From Streptomyces sp. CC0208 (GTDB lineage: Bacteria > Actinomycetota > Actinomycetes > Streptomycetales > Streptomycetaceae), in contig NZ_CP031969.1 in NCBI RefSeq assembly GCF_003443735.1, positions 2,170,001 to 2,234,000 of the forward strand: 64,000 nt of DNA, in the 5' to 3' direction. The position numbers and the translations under genes were made by a program. Below the pieces are notes generated by a model. It saw only the letters and a list, made by a program, of their open reading frames with translations, made no database searches and was not told the DNA's origin. Shown one piece after another: positions 53,976-63,120 of this stretch; position 1 is the first letter of the stretch; the number at the start of each line of letters is the position of its first letter.

Positions 53976-54939
53976 ATGCTGCCGCCGCCTCATGGAGAGC
54001 CCCGTAGTGAGCCATGAGCTCGCGGCCGAGGCGGGCCAGGTAGTCACGTGCCTGGGGCGGACCCACCACCTCGACCTGGGTCCCCAGACCCGCCAGCTGC
54101 GCGGCCAGCACCTCCACCGACGGCCCCGCGGCCTCGATCTCCCGCCTGCCGTCCGCCAGCAGCCGGCCGATGCTCAGCCGCCCGCCGAACAGCCGCTGCA
54201 GCACGGGCAGAGTGTCCTGATCCGCCCGGGCCGTCACCGTCGCGGCGAGCAGACGGTCCTCCAGCCGGGTGGCCAACGAGCGCCAGGCGGCCGCCAGATC
54301 GAAGTCGGCGGGACGGCGCACCGGCTCGCCCGTCGGCTCGGCCGAGGTCACGCGGCCCAGCCGGAAGGAGCGCAGGCCTTCCGAGGTACCGGCCACCATG
54401 TACCAGTGGCCCGCCTTGAGGACCAGCCCGAGCGGGTCCACGGTGCGCTCGTGCGGCTCGTGGCCCGGACGGGCGTAGCCGAGCCGGACCCGTACGCCGT
54501 CCAGTACCGCGCGCTCCAGGGCCGTACGGTGCGGGCCGCCCTCTGTCACGGCGGTGCGCGACCAGTCCAACTCGTCGACGATCCGCGCCCGGGACGCCGC
54601 CTCGGCGTGCGGCCGCAGCGGTTCCGGCACCGCGCGCAGTAACTTCCGCAGCGCGGAGCGCAGTTCAGGGGAGGCCCCCGACGAGCCCGCGGCCAGGAAC
54701 AGTGCCTGCACCTCCGGTGAAGTGAGTCCGGTCAGGTCCGTGCGCGCTCCCCCGACCAATTGCCAGCCGCCGCCTCGACCACGCTGCGCGTAGACGGGTA
54801 CGCCGGAGGCGAGCAGGGCCTCCAGGTCGCGTCGCGCGGTGCGCTCGGAGACCTCCAGCTCCGCGGCGAGTTCCGCGGCGGTCACCCGGCCGCGCGCTTG
54901 GAGGAACAGCAGAGCCGCCACCAATCGGTCAGCTCGCAT
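53974..54939 (-). CDS. WYL-domain transcriptional regulator (YafY type)
   Basis: A 321-residue regulator. The N-terminal HTH is ELAAELEVSERTARRDLEAL at about residues 22-41. The WYL domain (residues 140-220) has the core GLVLKAGHWYMVAGT and the RSFRLGRV sequence. A C-terminal WCX extension follows. These proteins sense ligands or nucleic acids. It is divergent from the DinB-type gene with only 65 nt between, so control of that gene is likely. Confidence 0.88.
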   Translation of the reverse strand: MRADRLVAALLFLQARGRVTAAELAAELEVSERTARRDLEALLASGVPVYAQRGRGGGWQLVGGARTDLTGLTSPEVQALFLAAGSSGASPELRSALRKLLRAVPEPLRPHAEAASRARIVDELDWSRTAVTEGGPHRTALERAVLDGVRVRLGYARPGHEPHERTVDPLGLVLKAGHWYMVAGTSEGLRSFRLGRVTSAEPTGEPVRRPADFDLAAAWRSLATRLEDRLLAATVTARADQDTLPVLQRLFGGRLSIGRLLADGRREIEAAGPSVEVLAAQLAGLGTQVEVVGPPQARDYLARLGRELMAHYGALHEAAAA

Positions 54940-55004
54940 CAGTAATTCAGCCTTTCGTGGAAAGTGGCCGGAGGATGTCCTGTTTGGCCGCAAGACTCGG
55001 CGGC

Positions 55005-55613
55005 ATGACGAATCCCGTGAACCCGCCCGCAGGCGCGCCGGCCCTCGCCGATCCCCGTAACGGCCTGTTGAAGGCCGTCGACCTCGCCGGCGACGTACTC
55101 GGCGCGGTGCGCCCCGATCAGTACGACAGCATCACGCCGTGTCCGGACTACTCGGTGCGCCAACTGTCCAATCACCTTGTCTCCGTGCTCCGCAGGGTCG
55201 CCGTGATCGGCGCCGGCGGACAGTTCTTCAGCGTTCCGCACTTCGCCGAGGACGTCGCCGACGGCGCCTGGGCCGAGGCCTGGGCCGACGGGACGAAGGA
55301 GCTGAAGTCCGTCTGGACGGACCCTGCGGTCCTGGGCCGGGAGATCGGCCTGCCCTGGGGACCCGTCCCCGGCGCCGTCGCCGCGGTCATCTACACCAAC
55401 GAGTTCGTGCTGCACATCTGGGACCTGGCCAAGGCGACCGGCCAGAGCCCCGAGTGGGACGAGACCGTCCTGGCCGGACCGCTGGCCGCGATGCACCGTG
55501 CTGTGCCCCGCGAACCGCGCGGCGGCCAGGTGCCGTTCGGCCCCGTGGTAGACGTCCCTGAGGACGCTCCTGCCATCGACCGCCTGGTCGGCTGGTACGG
55601 CCGTACGCCCTGA
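55005..55613 (+). CDS. DinB/mycothiol-dependent maleylpyruvate isomerase-like protein (TIGR03086 type)
   Basis: A 202-residue four-helix DinB-fold protein. The N-terminal helix carries TPCPDYSVRQLSNHLV, and the third metal histidine lies in VLHIWDLAKATG. Actinobacterial members transfer or use mycothiol. The three histidine ligands expected for a divalent metal seem present. The start is uncertain because no clear ribosome site precedes ATG 55005. The gene is divergent from the WYL regulator. Confidence 0.8.
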   Translation: MTNPVNPPAGAPALADPRNGLLKAVDLAGDVLGAVRPDQYDSITPCPDYSVRQLSNHLVSVLRRVAVIGAGGQFFSVPHFAEDVADGAWAEAWADGTKELKSVWTDPAVLGREIGLPWGPVPGAVAAVIYTNEFVLHIWDLAKATGQSPEWDETVLAGPLAAMHRAVPREPRGGQVPFGPVVDVPEDAPAIDRLVGWYGRTP

Positions 55614-55661
55614 GGCCGTACTTCCTGAGGCCGTACTTCCCGAGGCCGCAGGACGGGGCCC

Positions 55662-55699
55662 CGCGAGGCCGCCGGACCCCGTTGTCCGGCGGCCTCGCG
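55662..55699. terminator. Bidirectional terminator
   Basis: Perfect 16-bp arms (55662-55677 and 55684-55699) with a 6-nt loop lie between the convergent DinB and FAD-oxidase genes. Before it, CCTGAGGCCGTACTT occurs twice in tandem at the end of the DinB gene. Confidence 0.85.
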
Positions 55700-55788
55700 C
55701 GTGTGTACCCGCCCGGTCCCCCGGTGCCTGGGGGGTGGGCGCCTGGGACCAGGCGGGCGGTCGGTGCGGCATCGTCGGTCGACAGCCG

Positions 55789-57306
55789 TCAGGCGCCTAT
55801 GGACTGCGGGAAGCGGAAGAACCGGTTCGGGTCGTACTTGGACTTGATCCGGGACAGCCGCGCGTAGTTCTCCGCGTAGTACGACGTCTTCCAGTCCTTC
55901 AGGGACGGGTCCATCCAGTTCTGGTAGGTCTCGCCGTTGGACAGCGGGTCGATCGCGGCGAAGCCGTTGTCGGCCCAGGCGTTGGCCACCGCCTTGGCCT
56001 CGTCGGTCACCTGGGCCGGGTCGTTGATCAGGACCCGGTAGTTGACCGAGAACAGCGAGTCGCGGTGGACGTACGCGGTCGCGGTGCGCGAGACGTCGTT
56101 GGCGGCCCCGCCGAAGAAGTGGAAGTCCAGGTAACGCGCCTGTCCCGCCCTGCGGTTGGCGTCGAACGCCGTCATCACGTCCGCCCAGCCGCTCGCCGAG
56201 TAGGGCTCGCTGCCCATGCGGGTGCGCTCCAGGCCGTAGGCCGGGCGGGACAGCGTGCCCTCGGGGGTCTTCTCGGAGCGCTGGCACTGCGCCTCGGTGA
56301 GGGTGGAACAGCCGAAGATCATCATCATGAGCTGCTGGTACGTCATGACGGCGTCCTGACGCTGCACGGGAGCGCCGGTCAGGGCGATCAACCGGGCCGC
56401 CTCACCGGCGAGTTCGGTGGGCGTGCCGCGAGAGGCGAGGAAGACGTTGGCCTGCGGCACCGAGCCGGGCGCGGCGTCGGGCTGCACCACGTAGGCGCCG
56501 CCGCCGATGGTGTGGGGGGCGTCCACCAGCCACCGGGCCACGCCGTCGAGGACGTCGGCCATGCGGTCGTAGGGGAAGATCAGGTTGCTGATGGCCATCT
56601 GGTCGCCACTGTGCGGGGTGACCGTGAACTTGGTGACGATGCCGAAGTTGCCGCCACCGCCGCCGCGGATCGCCCAGAACAGGTCCGGGTACTGCTTCTC
56701 CGAGGTGGTCACCACGCGGCCGTCGGCGAGCACCACCTGGGCGGAGGTCACCGCGTCGCAGGCCATGCCGGTCGGCCGGGTCAGGAAGCCGAAGCCGCCG
56801 CCCTGGAGGAAGCCGCCGGCGCACACGGTCGGGCAGCCGCCCTCGCTGACCACCAGGTGGTGCGGGGCCAGGGCGTTGAGGATGTTGACGTTCTGGGCCC
56901 CCGGGCCGATCTCCACCGACGAGGCGCTGTTCACCGTCACGGCGTTGAGCCGGGACACGTCGATGATCATGCCCGGGGTGGTGGACCAGCCGCCGTAGTT
57001 GTGACCGCCGCTGCGGACCGCCGTGCGGACGCCGTGGTCCTGGGCGAAGCGCACGCAGACCGAGACGTCCGCCGCGCTCGTGCAGTAGGCCACCGCCTGC
57101 GGGTTCACGGTGTCGAACTGGCCCAGCTCCACCTGACGGGCGATGGTGTAGTACGGGTCGGTGGGCAGCACCAGCCTGCCCGAGAACTTGGCCGCGAGCT
57201 GGCTCCACGGCGTGCTCGAGCCTTCGGCGGCGACGGGGGCTGCGGGTACGAGGGCGAGACCGGCAGCGGCGGAGCCGGCGCCGAGCAGGGTTCTACGACT
57301 GATCAC
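55789..57306 (-). CDS. Secreted BBE-type FAD-linked oxidase, probable bicovalent flavin
   Basis: A 505-residue oxidase. A Tat signal (ISRRTLLGAGSAAAGLALVP) begins the protein. The FAD domain has H102 in RSGGHNYGG and C158 in GGCPTVCAGGF, the two residues that bind flavin covalently in berberine-bridge-like and gluco-oligosaccharide oxidases. The C-terminal BBE motif is SYYAENYARLSRIKSKYDPN. It may oxidise a polyketide, alkaloid or sugar outside the cytoplasm. GTG 57306 is used as start. It is last in a row of same-strand flavoenzyme genes. Confidence 0.88.
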   Translation of the reverse strand: MISRRTLLGAGSAAAGLALVPAAPVAAEGSSTPWSQLAAKFSGRLVLPTDPYYTIARQVELGQFDTVNPQAVAYCTSAADVSVCVRFAQDHGVRTAVRSGGHNYGGWSTTPGMIIDVSRLNAVTVNSASSVEIGPGAQNVNILNALAPHHLVVSEGGCPTVCAGGFLQGGGFGFLTRPTGMACDAVTSAQVVLADGRVVTTSEKQYPDLFWAIRGGGGGNFGIVTKFTVTPHSGDQMAISNLIFPYDRMADVLDGVARWLVDAPHTIGGGAYVVQPDAAPGSVPQANVFLASRGTPTELAGEAARLIALTGAPVQRQDAVMTYQQLMMMIFGCSTLTEAQCQRSEKTPEGTLSRPAYGLERTRMGSEPYSASGWADVMTAFDANRRAGQARYLDFHFFGGAANDVSRTATAYVHRDSLFSVNYRVLINDPAQVTDEAKAVANAWADNGFAAIDPLSNGETYQNWMDPSLKDWKTSYYAENYARLSRIKSKYDPNRFFRFPQSIGA

Positions 57307-57425
57307 ACGGTGTCCCAGAGTCGAAGCGGGTGGGTGGAGAGAAATCGGTGCATGGACCCGCACAGGGGCGGTGCGTGGGGGGTGGCACCACGCCCCGTGC
57401 GGGCCGGTGGAGGGTGCGGCGGCGG

Positions 57426-59129
57426 TCAGGAGACCTTGCGGCCGCGCGCGGCGGACTTGACGACGCCCTTGAGCATCGAGCGGCCGAGGTCGCGCATCTC
57501 CTTGGGGCCGTTGGTGCTCGCCCACCACATGAACTTGATCATCGTGGGGGTGGTGGCCCGGTAGAAGCGGTGGTCCTCGCCGTCCTTCCAGCCGAACGGC
57601 GTGTTGACCGACTCGCAGTCGTTGATGGCCTGGAAGACGATGTCGGCCGCCTTGTCGCCGTCGATCTCGCCCTGCTCGTAGCGCACGCAGGTCTCGTGCG
57701 TGACGTCGAGCAGGTGCTTGAAGGCGTGGCTGTCCGGCCACCACAGACCCGGGTACGGGGAGTTCTCCATCTCCCGGAAGTGCCGGTCGTCACCGTCCAG
57801 CATGAACTCCTGGCGGGCCTGGATCTGCCGCATGGTCGCGGGCGTGGTGAAGCAGGCCCAGACCCGGAACACGGCGTTCCAGAGCCGGAAGTGGGAGAAC
57901 GCGATGTAGGAGCTGTCGACGATCATGTCGTTGTAGGTGAGAAGCCCCTGCTCCAGGCGCTCGACGTACTCGAAGCGCTTGGCGGAGAAGTCGCCGTCGC
58001 GCAGCGCCTCCAGGACGCGGTAGCACAGCGCGTCCACGACCTCGAAGGTGTTGGACAGGCCGCGCGAGTACAGAGGGTCGACGAAGCCGGCCGCGTGCGA
58101 CATCAGGCACCAGCGGTCGCCGATCGTCTGCTTGGACGAGTACTGGATCCGGTCCGGCGTCGACACCCACTCCCGCACCCGCCGCGCGCCCTCGAACTGG
58201 CGTTTTACGGCCGGGTACATGTCGAGGTAGTGGTTGAACTCCTCGTCCGGGGTCATGTCCTTGGGCTGCGGGTACAACCGCTCGTCGAAGGTGAGGCCGA
58301 CGCTGCAGACGGGGTTGCGGGAGTCCACATGGTTGTCGAACGGGATGATCCAGAACCAGCCGCGCTCGATCAGGTGGTGCAGGGTGCCGCCGTGGAACGG
58401 GGACTCGGCCGGGGGCCGCAGCGCCTCGGGGTAGTTGCACACGTCGTCGTACGGCTTGATGCCGACGTAGTGCGTGAACATCGAGCGTGCGTGGTGCTTG
58501 ATCCGCGAGGGCTTGTCACGCAGGTCGAACTTCTGGGCGAGCGGCGAGCGGAAACCGCTGGCGTCGATGAGGTACTTGGCGCGGAAGACCTCGCCGTTCT
58601 GGCCGGTGACGGTGACGCCGTCGTCGTCGAAGTCGAGATCGGTGGCACGCCAGTTCTGGCGCAGGGTGCAGCCGTACTTGGCGGCGACGTTGAAGTAGTA
58701 GGTGTCGGTGTCCTGGCGGAACATGTGCGACGCCTCGGTCAGCATCTTCGGGATGACGAACATCGTCGCCTCGCGCGGGTCCGGCTCCCGGTCCGGGACG
58801 TGCCGTACGAAACCGAAGCTCTGCTTCCTGCCGTGGTGGGCACCGATGTACTTGGTGACCGCCTTGATGTCGAGCAGGTGCTTGATCTCGGGGACGTCGT
58901 AGCGCACGGCGAGGATGTGCAGCCACTCCACGAGCTGCGGGTTCTGCGACTCACCGACCGCGAACCGCGGGTGCTGGCCGGCGTCGACGAGCACCACCTT
59001 CGCGCCCTGTCGGGCCAGGATCGCGCCGGTGATCGAGCCTCCGATCCCGGCACCCAGGATCACGACGTCGCACTCGGTCCACTCGCCGGCCTTCGGCGCC
59101 CTCTTCTGCGTGTCGGCCTTGGTGGGCAT
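57426..59129 (-). CDS. FADH2-dependent halogenase-like flavoenzyme
   Basis: A 567-residue protein. The Rossmann motif GAGIGGS is at about residues 26-32, and GES follows at 59-61. K102 (HGRKQSFGF) is placed where phenol-type halogenases have their catalytic lysine. WFWIIP (258-263) matches the halogenase WxWxIP signature. It therefore probably halogenates a phenolic or pyrrolic substrate using FADH2 from a flavin reductase; one is encoded at the right edge. An alternative TTG start at 59153 has a better ribosome site (GAGGAG). Confidence 0.75.
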   Translation of the reverse strand: MPTKADTQKRAPKAGEWTECDVVILGAGIGGSITGAILARQGAKVVLVDAGQHPRFAVGESQNPQLVEWLHILAVRYDVPEIKHLLDIKAVTKYIGAHHGRKQSFGFVRHVPDREPDPREATMFVIPKMLTEASHMFRQDTDTYYFNVAAKYGCTLRQNWRATDLDFDDDGVTVTGQNGEVFRAKYLIDASGFRSPLAQKFDLRDKPSRIKHHARSMFTHYVGIKPYDDVCNYPEALRPPAESPFHGGTLHHLIERGWFWIIPFDNHVDSRNPVCSVGLTFDERLYPQPKDMTPDEEFNHYLDMYPAVKRQFEGARRVREWVSTPDRIQYSSKQTIGDRWCLMSHAAGFVDPLYSRGLSNTFEVVDALCYRVLEALRDGDFSAKRFEYVERLEQGLLTYNDMIVDSSYIAFSHFRLWNAVFRVWACFTTPATMRQIQARQEFMLDGDDRHFREMENSPYPGLWWPDSHAFKHLLDVTHETCVRYEQGEIDGDKAADIVFQAINDCESVNTPFGWKDGEDHRFYRATTPTMIKFMWWASTNGPKEMRDLGRSMLKGVVKSAARGRKVS

Positions 59130-59232
59130 CTCTGTCTCGGCCTTGCCGGTCAACTCGGAACTCCTCTTCTGACGAACGGTCGGCGCGCGTCGTCGGCGCC
59201 GGTCGGGTGGGCGGACGGGCTGTGGTGCCGCG

Positions 59233-59269
59233 GCGCCCCCAAGGGGCGCGGCAGACAGTGCGACCAGCC
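59233..59269. repeat. Short hairpin with degenerate dispersed repeat copy
   Basis: Arms GCGCCCC and GGGGCGC (59233-59239, 59243-59249), followed by a degenerate copy of the dispersed element (GCGACCAGCC end), lie in the spacer between the hydroxylase and halogenase-like genes. Confidence 0.55.
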
Positions 59270-59361
59270 ACGACGGCCCCGTAGACACACGACGGACGGT
59301 CGCGGCACTTCCCCTCGCGGCCGCGGGGCGCAGTCGCACATCGACTCGGCCCGCGGAGCGC

Positions 59362-60834
59362 CTAGCTGCCCGCGGGGGCGCCGAACCAGCGCTGGAGTGC
59401 CTCGGCCAGTCCTTCGGCGGAGCCATCCGTTCCGATCCAGGCGATGTAGCCGTCGGGGCGCACCAGCAGGTCGGCGGCCGGGGCGTTGGGGTCGGGCCGG
59501 GAGGCGACGACGACGTCGACGCGGTCGGACCAGCCGGCCGCAGCCTCGGTGAGGGCCTCGCCGCCACGCAGGTTCAGCAGCAACGGACGGCCACGGGTGA
59601 GCAGTTCGTACGTGCTCGTCTTCTCGTCCCCGACCAGCAGCTCCTGGTCGGGCAGCCGACGGCCGAGCAGCGGGTGGCCGCCCTCGCCCATGTCGTAGGT
59701 GATGTCCAGGCCGGTGACCACACCGACCAGGTGGCGGCGGACCTCCTCGATGCCGACCAACTCGCCGAAGAGCTCACGCAGCGGCTGCATCTCGGGGCCG
59801 CCGAGGTACAGGGAGCGCTGCACGAGGGTGTTGGCGACGATGCGGCCGCCGACGGGGTGCCGCTCGGTGTGATAGGTGTCCAGCAGCCCCTCGGGCGCAT
59901 ACCCCTTGAGTTCGGCGGCCAGCTTCCAGCCGAGGTTGACCACGTCGCCGACGCCGGCGCTGATGCCCTGGGCGCCGATGGGCAGATGGATGTGGGCGGC
60001 GTCGCCCGCGAGGAAGACCCGGCCCTTGCGGTACTCGGCGGCCTGGCGGCTGGCGTCGGTGAAGTAGCTGGTCCACAGCGGCTTGTAGCCGGTGATGTCC
60101 TCGCCGGTGACGCGCTGGAAGGCGGCGGCGACCTCGGGGAAGGTGGGCGGCTCCTGGGTCGGGCGGACACCGGCGCCGCGTTCGAAGACGACGACGCGGG
60201 TGGCCTGCGGGCCGAGCGGGAGCACCACGACCATGCCGGACTCGCCGACCTCGCCGGTCGGGCGGATGCGCAGCTCGTTGGTGGCGACGTCGGTCATCAG
60301 CATCTCGATGGTGGCGCTGGTGCCGGGGAAGTCGACGCCGGCCAGACGGCGCACGGTGGAACGGGCGCCGTCACAGCCGACCAGGTAGGCGGCGCGCAGC
60401 GTCTCGACGCCGCCGGCGGAGGACACCTCCACCGTGACGCCGGTGTCGTCCTGGTCCATGCCGACGACCTCGTGCCCGCGGCGGACCTCGGCGCCCAGGC
60501 CGGTCGCCCACGCGTGGAGAATGGCCTCGGTCCGCGACTGCGGAACACCCCGGACACCGAAATTACCGCCCTCAATGATGCGATAATCGATGGGCAGTCC
60601 ACCGAAATGCCCGAAGGGTATCGTCTCGAGTTCACCGAATTCGTCGAGAAGTCCGCGCTGACCGAACTCCTCGATCGTGCGAGCGGAAAATCCGAGTGCC
60701 CGGGACTGCTGCATGGGCTCGGTCAGGCGGTCGAGCACGATCACCGATTGCCCGGCCAGGCGGAGTTCACCGGCCAGCATCAGTCCGGAAGGGCCGGCCC
60801 CGGCGACAATCACATCGGCATGAAAACGGTCCAT
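59362..60834 (-). CDS. Aromatic polyketide hydroxylase-like FAD monooxygenase (PgaE/Rox group)
   Basis: A 490-residue group A flavoprotein monooxygenase. FAD motifs are VAGAGPSG, CDGARSTVRR and GDAAHIHLPIGAQGIS followed by NLGWKLA. Segments SRALGFSARTIEEF, GHFGGLPIDYRI and the C-terminal thioredoxin-like end QRWFGAPAG strongly recall angucycline hydroxylases such as PgaE. It should hydroxylate a large aromatic substrate. GGGAGAGG precedes ATG 60834. The first 107 codons use many A/T third positions, unlike the rest. Confidence 0.85.
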   Translation of the reverse strand: MDRFHADVIVAGAGPSGLMLAGELRLAGQSVIVLDRLTEPMQQSRALGFSARTIEEFGQRGLLDEFGELETIPFGHFGGLPIDYRIIEGGNFGVRGVPQSRTEAILHAWATGLGAEVRRGHEVVGMDQDDTGVTVEVSSAGGVETLRAAYLVGCDGARSTVRRLAGVDFPGTSATIEMLMTDVATNELRIRPTGEVGESGMVVVLPLGPQATRVVVFERGAGVRPTQEPPTFPEVAAAFQRVTGEDITGYKPLWTSYFTDASRQAAEYRKGRVFLAGDAAHIHLPIGAQGISAGVGDVVNLGWKLAAELKGYAPEGLLDTYHTERHPVGGRIVANTLVQRSLYLGGPEMQPLRELFGELVGIEEVRRHLVGVVTGLDITYDMGEGGHPLLGRRLPDQELLVGDEKTSTYELLTRGRPLLLNLRGGEALTEAAAGWSDRVDVVVASRPDPNAPAADLLVRPDGYIAWIGTDGSAEGLAEALQRWFGAPAGS

Positions 60835-60907
60835 GTTTCCTCTCCCAGTGGATTTTTCACCAGTATTCCGGGGGAGCGCGGGAAGCTGAACGGCCTCAAG
60901 TACAGGT

Positions 60908-60928
60908 CTCTGACAAGTTTCGTCAGAG
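60908..60928 (-). promoter_or_regulatory. Dyad upstream of the hydroxylase gene
   Basis: CTCTGAC and GTCAGAG (7-bp perfect arms, 7-nt spacer) lie 74 nt before the hydroxylase ATG in a locally AT-rich stretch. It is a candidate operator; the binding protein is unknown. Confidence 0.4.
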
Positions 60929-60960
60929 CTTCTGCAGTTGGGTCAGGCGGTGGAAATAAG

Positions 60961-60991
60961 CGAGGGTGCCGGAAGACTTCCGGCACCCTCG
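60961..60991 (-). terminator. Terminator hairpin after the PPOX gene
   Basis: Perfect 15-bp arms (60961-60975 and 60977-60991), about 30 nt past the leftward PPOX stop. It separates the MFS-PPOX unit from the hydroxylase gene. Confidence 0.75.
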
Positions 60992-61022
60992 GATCGGTTC
61001 GGACCGGGATCGGCGGCCCGGG

Positions 61023-61418
61023 TCAGATCAGGCCCATCACCTTGTCGACCTGGATCTCGATCACGACCAGGCCCGGCGGCTCCGGCGGCGACGACCAGTA
61101 CCGCTTGGCGTACCGCCGTACCCCCTCCTGGACCCGTAACGGGTCCTCATGGACGGTGGCGGTGCCCTCCAGAGTGAGCCAGCGGCCGCCCACGGTCTGG
61201 CAGAGGGAGGCCCGGCCGCCGGGAGTGGCCAGCACGTTCCTGGCCTTGCGCCGGGTCACCGCGGTCATGACCCGCGCCAGACCCGCCTCGCCGTCCCAGG
61301 TGAAACGCACGGGCGTCACATGGGGCGAGCCGTCGGGGCGGAGGGTGGTGAAGGTGCACAGCTGGTTCTCGGCGAGGAATCCCTCGGCCGCGGCGGACAG
61401 TTGCGGTGACGTCGGCAT
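61023..61418 (-). CDS. PPOX-class flavin/F420-binding protein
   Basis: A 131-residue split-barrel protein. The core CTFTTLRPDGSPHVTPVRFTW and RRKARNVLATPGGRASLC are typical of the F420-dependent group of pyridoxamine-phosphate-oxidase-like proteins. It may reduce a tailoring intermediate or detoxify a quinone. It starts 16 nt after the MFS stop, so they share a transcript. GGAAGAG precedes ATG 61418. Confidence 0.8.
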   Translation of the reverse strand: MPTSPQLSAAAEGFLAENQLCTFTTLRPDGSPHVTPVRFTWDGEAGLARVMTAVTRRKARNVLATPGGRASLCQTVGGRWLTLEGTATVHEDPLRVQEGVRRYAKRYWSSPPEPPGLVVIEIQVDKVMGLI

Positions 61419-61434
61419 GGCGGCTCTTCCTGTC

Positions 61435-62931
61435 TCAGTCGTGGGCCGGAGCCGGAGCGGCGGCCGGCTGGTCCGATGCCTTGGTGAGGGGCAGCAGGAT
61501 CAGCGCGAGCAGCAGACCCGCCAGGGCGAAGCAGGCGCCCGCGAGGAACGCGTCGTGGAAGACCTCGGTGCGCGCCTGGTTCACCCGCGCGGGCACCCCG
61601 TCCGCCCAGTCCGTCAGCTCCTCGACCCGGCGGAAGGCGTAGGTGGCGGCCACGGCGAGGCCCAGGGCGCCGCCGACCTCCTGCGCCGTGTTGATGAGAC
61701 CGGCGGACAGGCCGGACTCGTCCTCCTCGGTGCCGGTGAACGCGGCGACCTGCACCGGGACGAACGACAGACCGAGACCGAGACCCGAGAGCAGGAACGC
61801 GGGCAGCAGGTCCACGAGGTAGGAGGCGTCGGACGGGGCCCGCCACAGCAGGAACATGCCCACGCTGGTCAGCGCCAGGCCGACCATCAGCACCGGCTTG
61901 GCGGCGACCTTGGTCACCAGCTGGGAGGCGATGCCCGCGCCGACCGCGACGATCACGGCGAGCGGGACGTAGGCCAGACCGGTCTTCAGGGCCGACCAGT
62001 CGAGGACCTGCTGCATGAAGAGGCTGGCGAAGAAGAACAGCGTGACGCAGGTGCCGAGCAGCAGGAGGGCGACGATGTTGGAGGCCCGCAGCGACTTGCG
62101 CTTGAACACGCCGAGCGGGATCAGCGGAGCCTGGGCGCGGCGCTCGATCAGCACGAACGCGATGAGCAGGATCGCGGAGAGGGCGAAGCCGCCGTAGACG
62201 CGGCCCATCGGCACGTCGGAGTCGTCGACGGTCTGGCCGAGGCTGAAGATCAGCAACACGAGACCGGCGGTCAGCGTCACGGCGCCGGCGACGTCGAAGG
62301 AGCTGCTGCGCTCGGCCGCACGGCTCTCGGCGACGACCTTCGGGGCGATCAGGGCGCAGACCAGACCGATCGGCACGTTGATGAAGAAGATCCAGCGCCA
62401 GCCCGGACCGTCGGTGAGCAGACCGCCCAGGGTGACACCGGCGACCGCGGCGATACCACTGAGCGCGCCCCAGGCACCAAGAGCCTTGTTGCGCTCGGCG
62501 CCCTCCTCGAAGTTGTTGGCGAGCAGGGACAGCGCGGCGGTCGCGATGAACGCGGCGCCGAGGCCCTGGGCGCCGCGCGCCACGATCAGCATGGCGGCAC
62601 CCTGCCCGAACCCGGCGAACAGGGAGGCGAGGGCGAACAGGACCAGGCCGGTCTGGAGCATCCGGCGGCGGCCGAAGGCGTCGGCCAGCCGGCCGGTCAG
62701 CAGCAGGAAGCCGCCGAGGAGCATGCCGTACGTGGTGACGATGTACTGCAACGACGTCTGGGAGATGTGCAGTTCGTCCTCGATCGTCGGCAGGGCCACG
62801 TTGACGATCGACACGTCGAGGAAGGTCATGAAGCCGGCCAGGCACAGGAACGCCAGGATGAGTCCCGGCCGGCGCGGCGGCTCCGATTCGGCGGCGTGGT
62901 GGGGAAGTCGCATCGACTCTTGGGTCGACAT
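61435..62931 (-). CDS. MFS drug-efflux transporter, DHA2 (14-helix) family
   Basis: A 498-residue transporter. Motif C of the EmrB/QacA group is represented by GPGWRWIFFINVPIG, and motif A by GRLADAFGRRRM; LDVSIVNVALPTI is the first-helix signature. About 14 helices are predicted. AGGAG precedes ATG 62931. It is divergent from the HxlR regulator and shares its upstream element, so export of the compound sensed by HxlR is likely, perhaps the product of the adjacent flavoenzymes. Confidence 0.9.
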   Translation of the reverse strand: MSTQESMRLPHHAAESEPPRRPGLILAFLCLAGFMTFLDVSIVNVALPTIEDELHISQTSLQYIVTTYGMLLGGFLLLTGRLADAFGRRRMLQTGLVLFALASLFAGFGQGAAMLIVARGAQGLGAAFIATAALSLLANNFEEGAERNKALGAWGALSGIAAVAGVTLGGLLTDGPGWRWIFFINVPIGLVCALIAPKVVAESRAAERSSSFDVAGAVTLTAGLVLLIFSLGQTVDDSDVPMGRVYGGFALSAILLIAFVLIERRAQAPLIPLGVFKRKSLRASNIVALLLLGTCVTLFFFASLFMQQVLDWSALKTGLAYVPLAVIVAVGAGIASQLVTKVAAKPVLMVGLALTSVGMFLLWRAPSDASYLVDLLPAFLLSGLGLGLSFVPVQVAAFTGTEEDESGLSAGLINTAQEVGGALGLAVAATYAFRRVEELTDWADGVPARVNQARTEVFHDAFLAGACFALAGLLLALILLPLTKASDQPAAAPAPAHD

Positions 62932-63067
62932 GTCGCTCCTAAGGGATGTGACGGAAGGGTTCCGTAGGGACGGGAAGTACGGCTTCCGTGGGGACGGGAC
63001 AGCCGGACGGAAGGACAAGGCGCGGGGCCGGGAGCGGGGGGCCGCTCACCGTCTTCCGGGAAGCTAG

Positions 63068-63104
63068 CATCCTGAGTAAAGTAGGTACCTAGAGGAAAGT
63101 GACT
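63068..63104. promoter_or_regulatory. HxlR-type element, copy 2 (divergent MFS/hxlR)
   Basis: Second copy of the 37-nt element (34/37 identical to 53939-53975), with palindrome TAGGTACCTA. It ends 16 nt before the HxlR ATG and lies 137 nt upstream of the MFS gene. Confidence 0.7.
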
Positions 63105-63120
63105 TCCTGGGAGGATCCGA

